Shown one piece after another: positions 26,901-34,989 of a DNA stretch of 35,343 bases; positions within the stretch are counted from its first letter, which is position 1, and each line of letters begins with the position of its first letter. The stretch covers positions 1-35,343 of the forward strand of contig RWJK01001607.1 of NCBI GenBank assembly GCA_004335835.1. The letters run 5' to 3'. The notes below the pieces were generated by a model. It saw nothing but the letters and a program-made list of their open reading frames with translations, did not search any database and was not told where the DNA came from. This DNA comes from Scenedesmus sp. ARA3 (Eukaryota > Chlorophyta > Chlorophyceae > Sphaeropleales > Scenedesmaceae). The translations under genes and the position numbers were made by a program.

Positions 26901-29756
26901 GTGGCTCTTGTGCAGGCGTGCAATTCGACTTGGACTCCTTCAAGCAGCAACTGGCAAGGCTGGCCATGCCCCACCAAGCCTTTTCCTTCTCAACGCTGAC
27001 CCTGAACCTGCTGGATGATGCAGCACTGGCGGCTGCCTTTGCTGTCAGCCTGCGGACCAGCTTCATGCAAGTGCCGCATGCCGTGTCAGACCCAGTCGGT
27101 GAGTGGTTTAGGGTTGAGCATTTGGCAGAAACGTGTTTAAGGTTTCTTGAATGTTGCCGCCAGCCTGCGCAGTAAGCTTCATGGCAGCGCTGCATGCCGT
27201 GTCAAATTCGTTCAGTGAGTGGCGTAGGGTTGAGCACATGGCTGTTTTCAGGTTTTGTGTTTTGTCATTTCGATGTCAGCCTGCGCACCAGCTTCATGCA
27301 GGTGCCACATGCTGTGTGAGACCTAGTTGGCAAGCAATTGCAGGCGGTTTTGGGGTGATGATGCTTTTGCTCACACCTCTGAACTCTGCATGATATGCTT
27401 TCAAGGTTGACTGACTGCTTTGACTTTTTGTGCAGAGAACGAGCGCTGTACTTGCACAGCTGCGAGCTGGCGCTGCTCCTGAAGCATCCCCAAGGTTGTT
27501 CTCAACCACAGAATTGTCCTTACTCGTTGTGCCACCTTTGCCCCTTGTGTCTGTAGAAAATGCGGCGCTGTACCTGGACAGCCGTGAGCTCGCGCTGCCC
27601 CTGAAGCAGCCTGCTGCGTGGCATCTTGCTGATCAGAACGTTTGCGTGTCTGCTGCGGCCTTTCAATTGCAGAAAATGAGGCACTCTACTTGGACAGCCG
27701 TGAGCTCGCGCTACGCCTCAAGCAGCGCTTCGCCTTCAACACGGCTCGAGCAGCAGCCAGCAGCGACCCCCACGCGCTGCTGGACGTGCCGGTCTTCATT
27801 TTTGAGCTGGACCGCGATGTGCCTGTGCTGATTGACGAGCACTACAACGCACGTGCGCTGGAGGACCTGATTCTGGTAGTGGAGAACGCGGCAAACCAGT
27901 GAGTTTGACGGCTGTTTCGGCGCCCAGGTCGTATTTTCAATCCCCAAGTGGCGCACGGTGAATGTAGAGTGAGTTTGTGTTTGGTGGTCCAGCTGTGTGT
28001 GGCCACGTGGTCACAGACTGCCTGCATTTCTTGCATTTTGGTTGTGCAATCGAGTCATTCCAAAACTATGGTAGTTTGGTAACACCGGTCTGCCGCCTTC
28101 CCCTGTCTTGTTTTAAACGCCATGCAGGGACGAGCACCCCACAGGCATGATGTGTGATGGCATCCTCCTTCACCGCCCCCTATCACCTCTCAAGCACGCC
28201 CTCAGTGCAGTGCTGCAGCACCTAGGCGGTGTGCTGCCTCCTCATCTTGGTTACAACCCCGGCCGCAAAGTGGTGCAGCATGACTGGCTGTGGTCGGTTG
28301 GGGCGCACCCGCTGTCCTGGACTTCATGGGGAGGGCAGTACAGCCAGATGCACATCGACGCGCTGCACAGGTTTGTTTGTTGGTGTCTGCTGATACTATG
28401 ATGTGTATGCTGGGCACGTGTTTTGTCACAGCTGCTGTGCGGCACGTGCGTGTGGTCAAACGCACCCATAAGCAGCCAGCAGCGCATAGCATACAACATT
28501 TCTGGCAGCCTTGAACCTTGCATGACTGGCTGTGGCCGGTGAATGCGCACCCGCTGTCATGGACCTCTTGGGGAGGGCAGTACAGCCAGATGCACATGGA
28601 CGCGGTGCACAGGTTTGTTTCATTGTGTCCGCTGCTTTATGTTGCGTCAAACACAAGGCACCTGCGTCGCCACAGCTGCTGTTTGTCATCTGCATGTGTT
28701 GAAACTCGCTTTAATGCAGCAAGCAGCGCATAGCAACTTGGATTCTTGAAGTCGGCCGTCAAGATTCTGCCCCAGTGATGCCATCCTCACTGCTGCTGCT
28801 GCTGGTGGTGGTGGTGCTGCTGCTGCTGCTGCTGCTGCAGGAGCTACGTGCTCGATGCCATTGACAGCAGCGCGGACATGGTCAATGACGGCATCGTGCT
28901 GCTGCAGGAGAACGTGCCGCACGTGAAGACCTTCGCTAAGCTGCAGGCGACCCGGGTAAGCCACAGCAGCAGCAGTTTCGCCACATGCATGCCATTCAGA
29001 CGTCGTGTTGACTCCGTCGCGCGTCTGAGCAGCGATATTTTGTCTGCCGACGCCAGGCGCTACACCCAATGCTGGCATACAATGTCAACACTAGTTCAGT
29101 GGATCGAGTACCCGGATTCCATGTGCGTGGACGTCAAGCTTCTTACTTAGGGTGTGCATTCACAGCAAGTTTGACTAACCAATTGGTTGACTCAATGCAA
29201 TATGCCGCCACCGCCTATGCACACTGCTTGCACCGCAGGGCGAGCTGCAGCAGCTGCTGCAGCAGTTTGCGCAGCTGGTCAATGTGTGGCGGGCCATGGT
29301 GGCACATGGCGCCACGCTGGAGTACCACGCGGCAGCAGAGGTCATCACAACATCGGAAGCCCTTGGCAAGGCCTTCTACAAGCAGTGCGAAAAGGTGAGA
29401 GGGGCTTGTGACACACACTGTGCCTCGTGTGGGCTGACGGGTGTGGTGGGTGATTGCTGCTGGTGTGGTGATCTAGTACCATGCATTCGACGTGCTGTGA
29501 TCACAACCTCAGAGGCGTTGGGCAAAGCCGTCTAATAGCAGTGCGAGAAGGTGCGGGGAATTTGGCTGCGCAGTGTGTTCAAAAGCTGTGCCGTATGAGC
29601 TATGTGTGCTGTGGTCAGCTGTTGCTAATAAATGACAGCTTCAGCGTGGTCAGCTTTCGTGTTCGTCCCAGCAGCCGCTTTGCATGTCAAAACAACTTGC
29701 GAGCTTGGTGTCAAAGGCCGAGTTCAGCTGTACGGCTTTTCATTTCAGCCGCCGCC

Positions 29757-29845
<89 letters not shown>

Positions 29846-30006
29846 AGATCATTGCGGAGCTCACTCCGCAGAAGTGCAAGGTTCGGACAGGAGGCCTGCC
29901 GCCGCTGCTGATCGCTGCAATCTACGGCACCAGCACAGCAGCAGGCCTTGCGGTGGCAATTGTTCTGATACTGCCGCTCTTCAAGAAGAAGGCGAAAGCC
30001 ATCTGA
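18361..30006 (+). CDS. Large type I membrane protein (signal peptide, C-terminal membrane helix, KxKxx tail); resembles plant At5g58100/At3g28720 proteins
   Basis: About 25 exons, almost all joining in exact phase, give ~1,100 residues. Exons: 18361-18494, 18594-18648, 19039-19119, 19542-19661, 20187-20289, 20839-21023, 21518-21685, 22152-22268, 22475-22554, 22633-22681, 22734-23028, 23193-23396, 23753-23874, 24326-24457, 24790-24924, 25183-25257, 25476-25589, 25893-25933 (unsure), 26419-26521, 26916-27098, 27673-27898, 28128-28370, 28841-28955, 29239-29394, 29848-30006. Exon 1 encodes a signal peptide: MQKDRSKQQLLQ, then a long Leu/Val stretch ending VPADA. The last exon holds a membrane helix (PPLLIAAIYGTSTAAGLAVA...) and the tail KKKAKAI, which fits KxKxx ER retrieval. 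Landmarks: SVPLNLVFIGFQSDGNAK, CNVVVIQKGDVLSTFERAI, SQSRWLLMDLTARRTDW, DVPVFIFELDRDVPVLIDE, SWTSWGGQYSQMH. Similarity to plant At5g58100-like proteins is from memory and not checked. Weak points: 22734-23028 may hide an in-phase intron over the CTG run, and the 25893 exon does not join the next in phase. Confidence 0.8.
19690..19760 (+). repeat. Copy of the 3' edge of exon 4 of the membrane-protein gene
   Basis: Reads GTGCCGCTAAACCTCGTGTA and ends GACGGCAACGCCAAGGTGAG, matching the exon 4 end (VPLNLVFIGF...GNAK plus donor, 19612-19670) with small frame-breaking changes between. The following intron sequence (TCAGCAGGCGGCTGGTTG) is repeated as well. Confidence 0.9.
19830..20186 (+). repeat. 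Copies of the 5' part of exon 5 separated by CTG tracts
   Basis: Upstream of exon 5 (20187-20289) there are up to three copies of its 5' part: ~19848-19875 (SNWFSHV), ~19930-19965 (FSHVDHVL) and 20042-20110 (VDVSSNELASWFSHVDHVLF). Each of the last two is followed by GAAAGCCTT and a CTG tract (19974-20025 and 20121-20162), then CTTCGACCCTGCAAGCTCCAG, the acceptor of the next unit. The two complete units are ~146 bp and highly similar, so they duplicated recently. Confidence 0.88.
20465..20545 (+). repeat. Copy of the 3' edge of exon 5 with donor
   Basis: Reads GGTTCAGCCATGTGGACCAT, then CGCCACACACGCACGTGGCA and TCGACGGTGCGC, matching exon 5 from WFSHVDHVLPHTRVA to its donor but with a 3-base loss after GTGGACCATGTG and several substitutions. 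Confidence 0.88.
20712..20778 (+). repeat. Copy of the acceptor and 5' edge of exon 6
   Basis: TTTCAGGCCATTGCGCGGGC followed by ACAGCTGAGCTGGAGAGTGT repeats the start of exon 6 (20839, CACTGCGCGGGCACAGCTGA). Similarity ends near the Ala-Pro codons. Confidence 0.88.
21145..21510 (+). repeat. Three tandem copies of the acceptor and 5' edge of exon 7
   Basis: Units starting near 21150, 21278 and 21399 repeat the exon 7 start (VDALKLEPFVDSFIGALGLN then RAYTM) followed by ~45 bp of intron ending ACACTTGCAG. Unit length is ~120 bp. The first copy is the most decayed (its acceptor is lost); the third is nearly identical to the real exon at 21518. The ATG-GTT-ACA junctions show each unit ends at the Tyr-Thr-Met codons. 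Confidence 0.93.
21958..22090 (+). repeat. Two copies of the acceptor and 5' edge of exon 8
   Basis: GCAGGCCGCCACGCCTGAGC (21958) and CTGCAGGCTGCCATGCCTGT (22046) repeat the exon 8 start CTGCAGGCTGCCATGCCTGA (22146). Each extends ~25-40 bp into the exon. Confidence 0.82.
23470..23752 (+). repeat. Internal copy of exon 13, a ~29-unit CTG tract, and a copy of exon 14
   Basis: Between exons 13 and 14: a copy of the middle of exon 13 (GGTGGCTTCTGATCAACCTC and ACTGCCAGGAGAACCG, 23490-23522); a near-pure CTG tract (23536-23625) ending CTGCAG; and a copy of the exon 14 start (23626-23700, EKRLAKGEAAEEMETRSKLH then SMRNN) that is ~95% identical to the exon at 23753. The first exon 14 copy has an intact acceptor and open frame, so it could be spliced in as an alternative. 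Confidence 0.9.
23970..24300 (+). repeat. Copy of the exon 14 donor edge and copy of the exon 15 acceptor edge
   Basis: GCGCACCATGCCGGTGAGTT (23980) repeats the exon 14 end and donor (23862). CTGCAGCATGTCGTGCACGG (24170) begins a ~70-bp copy of exon 15 reading HVVHGAAPGEVPADRYDPDG then SRSS; the real exon starts at 24326 with the same residues. Confidence 0.92.
24525..24690 (+). repeat. Two copies of the 3' edge of exon 15 with donor
   Basis: GAAGACATGGACAAGCGCCA to GCTGCAGGTGAG (24530-24572) and AAACGCCACCAGGAGGCAAC to ACTGCAGGTTAT (24650-24684) repeat the exon 15 end (EDMDKRHQEATLQ plus donor at 24458). The donor is intact in the first copy (GTGAGT) and lost in the second (GTTATT). Confidence 0.92.
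25590..25885 (+). repeat. Two copies of the 3' part of exon 18 together with the following junction
   Basis: Segments 25669-25730 and 25810-25871 repeat LSRGLRHVIAPPSATWHHQ plus GTGGG. Each is followed by TAATCC and a piece resembling CTGCTGGATTACGC, the start region of the tentative next exon (25893). The duplicated unit therefore spans two exon edges with very little intron between them. Confidence 0.88.
26095..26415 (+). repeat. About three copies of the acceptor and 5' part of exon 20
   Basis: Segments around 26125-26160 (weak), 26178-26245 and 26285-26345 repeat the exon 20 start (GYLHDTASPYAHKVHFTIYT). The copy at 26285 keeps CTGCAGGGTTGTCTGC, while the one at 26178 has lost its AG. 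Intervening sequence such as ACTGTACTGC is also shared. Confidence 0.82.
26780..26875 (+). repeat. Copy of the acceptor and 5' half of exon 21
   Basis: CTGCAGGTGTGCAGTTTGAC leads into VQFDLDSFKQQLARLAMPHQ then AFS, ~95% identical to exon 21 (26916). Acceptor and frame are intact. Similarity stops in the sequence for FSTLTLN, where the copy reads CTCTGCTTCGCCACC. Confidence 0.93.
27160..27325 (+). repeat. Two copies of the 3' edge of exon 21
   Basis: CAGCCTGCGCAGTAAGCTTC to TCGTTCAGTGAG (27163-27222) and GTCAGCCTGCGCACCAGCTT to GTGTGAGACC (27275-27322) repeat SLRTSFMQVPHAVSDPV plus donor. The first keeps a weak donor; the second has a 2-base loss. Confidence 0.88.
27434..27615 (+). repeat. 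Two copies of the acceptor and 5' edge of exon 22
   Basis: GAGAACGAGCGCTGTACTTG (27437) and GAAAATGCGGCGCTGTACCT (27556) repeat the exon 22 start, ENEALYLDSRELALRLKQ. Both lie after TGCAG or TGTAG. Confidence 0.9.
28515..28620 (+). repeat. Copy of the 3' edge of exon 23 with donor
   Basis: GCATGACTGGCTGTGGCCGG to GGTGCACAGGTTTGTTT repeats HDWLWSVGAHPLSWTSWGGQ then YSQMHIDALHR plus the donor GTTTGT of exon 23. About 90% identical over 95 bp, including ~15 bp of intron. Confidence 0.93.
29495..29560 (+). repeat. Copy of the 3' edge of exon 25 with donor
   Basis: GTGATCACAACCTCAGAGGC to GAGAAGGTGCGG repeats EVITTSEALGKAFYKQCEK plus donor (29340-29400). Substitutions have turned the sequence after GKAV into a stop (TAA). 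Confidence 0.9.
29758..29847 (+). repeat. (CTG)~29 tract forming the acceptor region of the last exon
   Basis: An almost perfect CTG run of ~90 bp ends in CTGCAG, directly followed by the last exon of the membrane-protein gene (IIAELTPQKC). The usual polypyrimidine tract is replaced by the triplet repeat. Poly-Leu, poly-Cys and poly-Ala frames over it are artefacts. Confidence 0.95.
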
Positions 30007-30922
30007 ATGGTTATCTTTTGTCTGTGGTTCAGCTCGTCATATGTGCGTGTCATCTCCACGTATTCACACTCTAGAGTGGGAGCGAGCCAGTGCACGTGCA
30101 CGTCAGGTGCTGCCGTTGTGACTTGTGACTGGCCACAATGAAGCGGCGAGCCATGCCTGAGCATGGCTGTTCTCAGTAGTTCTCATTGTGCTGACTAGGC
30201 ATGGTAGGTAACAGCAGAACAATATTCTGAGGCAGTGTCACTCGCAGTGTCACTCCGATCGGCTCCGATCGGCTACAGTGGCTGCTGGCATGCGCAGCCA
30301 GCGTCTCAGCATGACAGCAGCTGATATGTCTGTGCAGCATGTTGTGCTACTGCTGACATTGGACGTTACTGTCAAAGTCATAGTACGGCAGTGTCCACAA
30401 CGATCGTACAAATGCCACCCGTTCTTACACCAGAGTGTCTTTTGCCACGTCTTCTTGATAGTGGGGTCAACTGGTGGAAACAACACCACCAACACGGCGT
30501 GGTACATGCAGCCACAGCTGCACACACCAAACATTGCCATCAGCCTGATATGCTCTGGCAGCAGCTGGTGCTGCAGTAGCTGCTTCCAAGTTTTCCAGCC
30601 TTGAGGAACTTCACCACCTCGTGTTGCAACACAGCAACCAGCAACCAATGTGTCTGCCAACTTCAACTCGCCGCAACTCCTCTCTGACCAATCCCTGCCA
30701 CCTCTCCATCAACATCTACCTTTGTTTCTTCGCAGTAAGAACTTCACACAAGGCCAAACCCAGGGCCGGTTTTTTCTGCACGCACAACTCCAAATTTTTT
30801 GACAGAAAAGCACCTCTGCCCCGCCGCCCTTGAGGGTCTTTCCCGCTTCTTCGCAAGCGCTGTTTGCGGTGACGCTCCTTTTCGAACTCGACTTTGACAG
30901 TCATCCTGTGGGCTCCGACTCT
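30007..30922. other. Spacer between the convergent membrane-protein genes
   Basis: About 0.9 kb holding the 3' UTRs of both genes. No exon-like frame was seen. A short direct repeat (CTCCGATCGG twice, ~30252-30271) is the only structure noted. A minus-strand TGTAA near 30425 could serve the gene ending at 30923, but this is weak. Confidence 0.5.
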
Positions 30923-31055
30923 TCACTTGTTGCTCTTGAGCAGGCCCTTGCCGCCCAGCACAGCAGCAGTGCCCCACGCCACCAGGATGGTGCTCAGGAT
31001 GAGGCCACCGCCCGAGGTGGAGGGATCGCCCAGGCGGGGCTGCAGGAGAAGTGAG

Positions 31056-31093
<38 letters not shown>

Positions 31094-31313
31094 GCATTAC
31101 TAAGGGCCACCAGGATGGTGCTCAGGATGAGGCCACCGCCTGAGGTGGAGGGATCGCCCAGGCGGGGCTGCAAGAGAGATAGGCAGCAGCAGCAGCAGCA
31201 GCAGTGACAGCAGCAGCAGAGGTAGCATTAGTTAAGCCACCAGGATGGTGCTCAGGATGAGGCCGCCACCTGAAGCGGCCGGGGCGCCCAGACGGGGCTG
31301 CAGGAGAAGTGAG

Positions 31314-31350
<37 letters not shown>

Positions 31351-33425
31351 GGCAGCATTAGTAAAAGCAACCAGGATGGTGCTCAGGATGAGGCGGCCGC
31401 CTGAGGTAGCTGGGTCGCCCAGGCGGGGCTGTAGGAGAAGTAAGAAGCAGCAGCAGCAGCAGTAGAAGCAGAAGCATTAGGGTTGTGCTCAGAATGAGGC
31501 CGTCACTGGTTGGGACAGGTGAGGCACGCATCGCTCCGAGCCTCATTCCGCTATCAAAAGCATCAGGTTATGCCAACAGGGTTGGGTGCAGCGGCATGCT
31601 GAACACAGCTAAAAACTCAACCCCGCTGCTGGTTGTTCATTACACGCGTGCATGCCCTGACAAGGTCATCAGGTTGTGCTGTGTAGTTCAGTCTTCGACT
31701 CACAAAACCGAACTGACAGCACAACGTGACAACCTTGTCAGAGTACAGAGTAAGTGAGGCACGCATCGCTCCGGGCCTCTTTCTGCTATCAAAAGCATCG
31801 GGTTGTGCCAACAGGGTGAGGTGCAGCATGCTCACCACGACTAAACCTCGCTGCTGTGATCATTGCAAGCGTACATGCCCTGACACGGTTATCAGGTTGA
31901 GCTGTGCTGTTCAGATTTCCATCAGGTATTCATTCCACACAGGCCAGCCTGATAACCTTGGAGGCACAGGAGACGCACACATTTCCGGGATATGCTCCAC
32001 TATCAAAAGCACCAGGCTGTGGCAGGCTGCTGAGGCGCAATAAGCTGCCTCACGGCTAAGAATCAGCAGGATGCACTACAGCACGTACACAACCAGCCAA
32101 TGCACTGCTTAACATGATTGTATCAAGAGTCCAGGGTGGGGCTTTGCGCTCCACACTACCCTCAAAACACATTCAACAACACATCCAATTCTGGTGTTCA
32201 GCAGCACACTCCCACCGCGCAATCTGGTGCACCTTGTTTGTGAGTGCAGGAGCCACGCTGATGCACTTTTCCCGCTCTCAAGAACAAGACCACCAGCTTG
32301 CAGCTGGACTCTGATGCAAGTCTGCTGCCACGCAGCTCCCTTGCAGTAAACATCAGTGTTGTACACTGCCTGCATGTGCACCCCCGCGCAAGACCTGTTG
32401 ACCTGACGTGTCCAGGTGGCCGGACAAAGCAGACATATTGCGGCGGCAGCAGCAGCAGCAGCAGCAGCGGCCTCACCTGCAGCACCAGGCAGTGGCCCAC
32501 TCCTGCGGTGAGCAGCCCGATGTTGAGCAGCTTGTAGCGCACGTCAGACAGCGCCTCGTCAGCAGCACCCTCCTGCAGTGGCAGCAGCAGTACGCAGCGG
32601 CAGCAGCAGCAGCATGAGGTAATCACCACAACGATGGCTTAAGCATCAGGCGCCTTGTCAGCCCCGTTTTACTAGGCAGTTCTGCCATCCATCCCGCACG
32701 CTGCATGCATAGGGCACGTTTCACAGCCAGCCTCAACCCAGAAGTTTTGCTGTCAACAGGCAACATCTGGCGCTAGGCAATCTGAACCCACCTTGAGGCT
32801 CAGGCAGGCAGGAGCCACGATAGTGGCCAGCCCAATGCCGATCAGCTGCCACAGCACGATTGACTCGGGGCCAGCAGATGCCACGCTGCCACCAAACACC
32901 GCCTGCAGCATAGCGTAACAAGGCGGACAGAGGAGAAAGGGAGGGAAGCAGCGAGGGGATGGACATATGTCATGGAGCTCAGTCCAGCTGTCCGACGTAA
33001 TGTTACGTTCACACGGCCCATGTCAGATTACATGTCCTATGTCAGCTGTTCCATGACCCATGCTAGCTGTTCCATGTTCCAAGTAAGACATCCCACGCCC
33101 CATGTGACACTGCATTGCCACAACACACCTGCAGCATGGGCACAGGTGCCACCAGGTAGCTGATGCCAGCCACAAAAACATGTGACACATCTTATCACCC
33201 AGCTGTAACAACTGTTATAACACCTGTCGTGGATCACACCTCACCTGCAGCATGGGCACAGGTGCCACCAGGTAGCTGATGCCAGCCCCAAAGAAGCCCA
33301 CAGTCAGGATGGCGTACAGCAGTGAGGTGAAGCCATTGACACCAGTGAAGGTGTTGGCCACCTCACTGATCCAGGCCTGCAAACGTAAGAAAATTTAAAG
33401 ACAGCAACAGCAGCAGCACCAGCAT

Positions 33426-33462
<37 letters not shown>

Positions 33463-34333
33463 GTTGGTATTGATGACATGGGATTGCGTACAGCAGGGAG
33501 GTGAAGCCGTTGACACCGGTGAAGGTGTTGGCCACCTCACTGATCCAGGCGTGCAGCAGCAGTAGTTGTTTGATTGGCTAGTTTGCTACACGTTTTGGTG
33601 ACCGCTCTGACCCAGGTGTGCTGGTGAATTGCAGCAAGTGTTGCGGCAACGTAGGAGAGGATGAGCTTGCCTCGTGCATCGATCATCAAGTGTTGTAGCA
33701 CCCGCCTGCTAAACAACCACCTTGTCACCCGCACTTCCTTCACTGAGTTGTAACCCTCAGGTGCATTCTTTGCCTGTTAGTTGACACTCGCCCACAGCTG
33801 GAAGCCCACGCCGGCTGTCAAACCCATCATCAAACACCTAAAACCACATTCAAACCTGATTTCCCAATAAACCCTGCTCACCCGCACGTCCTTGACTGCG
33901 TTGTAGCCTTCTGGTGCGTTCTATTCGTAGTTCGCACTCGACACCCACAGCTGAAAGCCCACACCGGCTGTCAGACCCAAGTTCAAATCCTGAACCCCAG
34001 CACAACCCTACTCACCCGCACGTCCTTGACAGCGTTGTAGCCCTCCGGTGCGTTCTTTGCGTAATTCACACTCGCCACCCACAGCTGGAAGCCCACACCG
34101 GCTGTCAGGCCCAATCTACATGCTAAATTCGACATCCCAATCAACACCCTACTCACCCGCACGTCTTTCACAGCATTGTAGCCCTCTGGTGCGTTCTGTG
34201 CGTAGTTCACGCTTGCCACCCACAGCTGGAAGCCCACACCGGCTGTCAGGCCGATCAGGCCGGAGGTGTTGAGCACGTCTGTGCCTAGGGCGCCAGCCAG
34301 GATGTTCTCTGACAGGGGGGTCAGCAGGATGCC
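30923..34333 (-). CDS. Multi-pass membrane protein, unrecognised; 5' end not found
   Basis: Five exons join in phase 0 on the minus strand: 34157-34333, 33245-33376, 32792-32902, 32477-32572 and 30923-31039, the last ending in TGA. The 209 codons contain about five hydrophobic segments: GLIGLTAGVGFQLWVASV, TSLLYAILTVGFFGAGISYL, IVLWQLIGIGLATIVAPACL, LLNIGLLTAGVGHCLVLQ and GGGLILSTILVAWGTAAVLG. Loops include NYAQNAPEGYNAVKDVR and EGAADEALSDVRYK. The tail is KGLLKSNK. The first exon found begins GILLTPLSENILAGALGTDV after CTTCAG. No start codon or signal/transit peptide was found before the right edge, so one or more 5' exons lie in the repeats or beyond the window. A plastid or mitochondrial inner-membrane protein is possible but only a guess. 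Four of the five introns, counting the one before the first exon, hold copies of exon edges. Confidence 0.75.
31050..31515 (-). repeat. Four tandem copies of the acceptor and 5' part of the last exon, with CTG tracts
   Basis: Upstream of the last exon (30923-31039), units of ~125-135 bp repeat LQPRLGDPSTSGGGLILSTI then LVA on the minus strand (about 31108-31172, 31238-31303, 31370-31432 and a truncated one near 31478-31515). Each unit has a sense-strand CTG tract (plus-strand CAG, e.g. 31059-31090 and 31316-31348) ending in the TCTCCTGCAG or ATCTCTTGCAG acceptor. The exon parts are ~90% alike. Confidence 0.93.
31516..32040. repeat. ~238-bp tandem repeat, two copies plus a partial third
   Basis: GTGAGGCACGCATCGCTCCG occurs at 31519 and 31757, followed in both by CTATCAAAAGCATC, CCAACAGGGT, the GCATGCTCA/GCATGCTGA region, CATGCCCTGACA and CAGGTTG. 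A partial third copy (31965-32040) has CTATCAAAAGCACCAGG. It lies in the intron between the last two exons of the multi-pass protein gene and matches no flanking exon. Confidence 0.85.
33125..33182 (-). repeat. Copy of the 3' edge of the second exon of the multi-pass gene
   Basis: CACCTGCAGCATGGGCACAG to AGCTGATGCCAGCCACAAA on the plus strand exactly repeats the end of the exon (33245-33376; GISYLVAPVPMLQ plus donor side) over ~50 bp. Confidence 0.92.
33428..33560 (-). repeat. CAG tract and copy of the 5' edge of the second exon
   Basis: A plus-strand CAG run (33428-33461, CTG in the sense direction) is followed upstream in gene direction by a copy of the exon's 5' half (33487-33552, AWISEVANTFTGVNGFTSLL then YAI), ~95% identical to the exon. 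Its acceptor is changed: the sense strand reads TGCTGCACGCC where the real exon has TTTGCAGGCC. Confidence 0.9.
33725..34118 (-). repeat. Three copies of the 3' half of the first found exon of the multi-pass gene
   Basis: Downstream of exon 34157-34333 three ~130-bp units (34017-34112, 33888-33985 and 33730-33825) repeat GLTAGVGFQLWVASVNYAKN then APEGYNAVKDVR plus the donor GTGAG. The nearest copy is fully open; the next two carry small losses. The following intron sequence is shared (GATTTGGGATTG-type sequence in sense). Confidence 0.93.
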
Positions 34334-34429
34334 CTGAAGCCAATTGACAAGCAAGTGTGCAGGGTTGGTGCAGGGCAAACAGCAGTTGAAAAGGCTCCTC
34401 AGCAGTGCAGTGCGTGCAGGGGAAAGAGC

Positions 34430-34835
34430 GCACTCAGGCCTCCAGTGTTGAGCACGTCAGTGCCCAGAGCACCGCCCAGAATGTTGTCAGACAGGGGGGT
34501 CAGCAGATTACCCTGCAGCCAAACACGTGGTTGGGGTGGGTGCAGGAGTAACGCAGCAATTAGGGTTAGTTGGAGCACTGTTTGGAGGTAGGCCCACCAG
34601 GCCACCGGTGTTGAGCACGTCAGTGCCTAAGGCACCGCCCAGGATGTTCTCAGACAGAGCCGTCAGCAGAATACCCTGCAGTGCAGTACAGCGCATACAA
34701 CCATGTATTCATACAACTTTAACTAGGTGGCTGCTGTTGAGCGCGTCAGTGCCCGAGGCACCGCCAGGACGTTTTCTGACAGAGGAATCAGCATGATACC
34801 CTGCAGTCAAACACGTGATCGGGGTGGGTGCAGGA
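34430..34835 (-). repeat. Three copies of the acceptor and 5' half of the first found exon
   Basis: Units at ~34435-34515, 34590-34682 and 34730-34806 repeat LQGILLTPLSENILGGALGT then DVLNTGGL. The farthest is frameshifted. The preceding intron sequence GTTTGGCTGCAG / GTTTGACTGCAG and plus-strand CACGTGGTTGGGGTGGGTGC are repeated with them. These may include the true upstream exon, because no other 5' exon was found. Confidence 0.88.
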
Positions 34836-34989
34836 GCTCCCAATTGGTTTAAACAGCAATGTGCACAACCGACAATCGCTGCAAGTTGAGGTCATGAACA
34901 GCACGATGCCTGTTGTCTACTCAGTAGCAGCGCCTGCTCGCAAGCATGCGAGCGTGGCTCAAAGCTGATCACAGAAGGTAAGATGTGGT

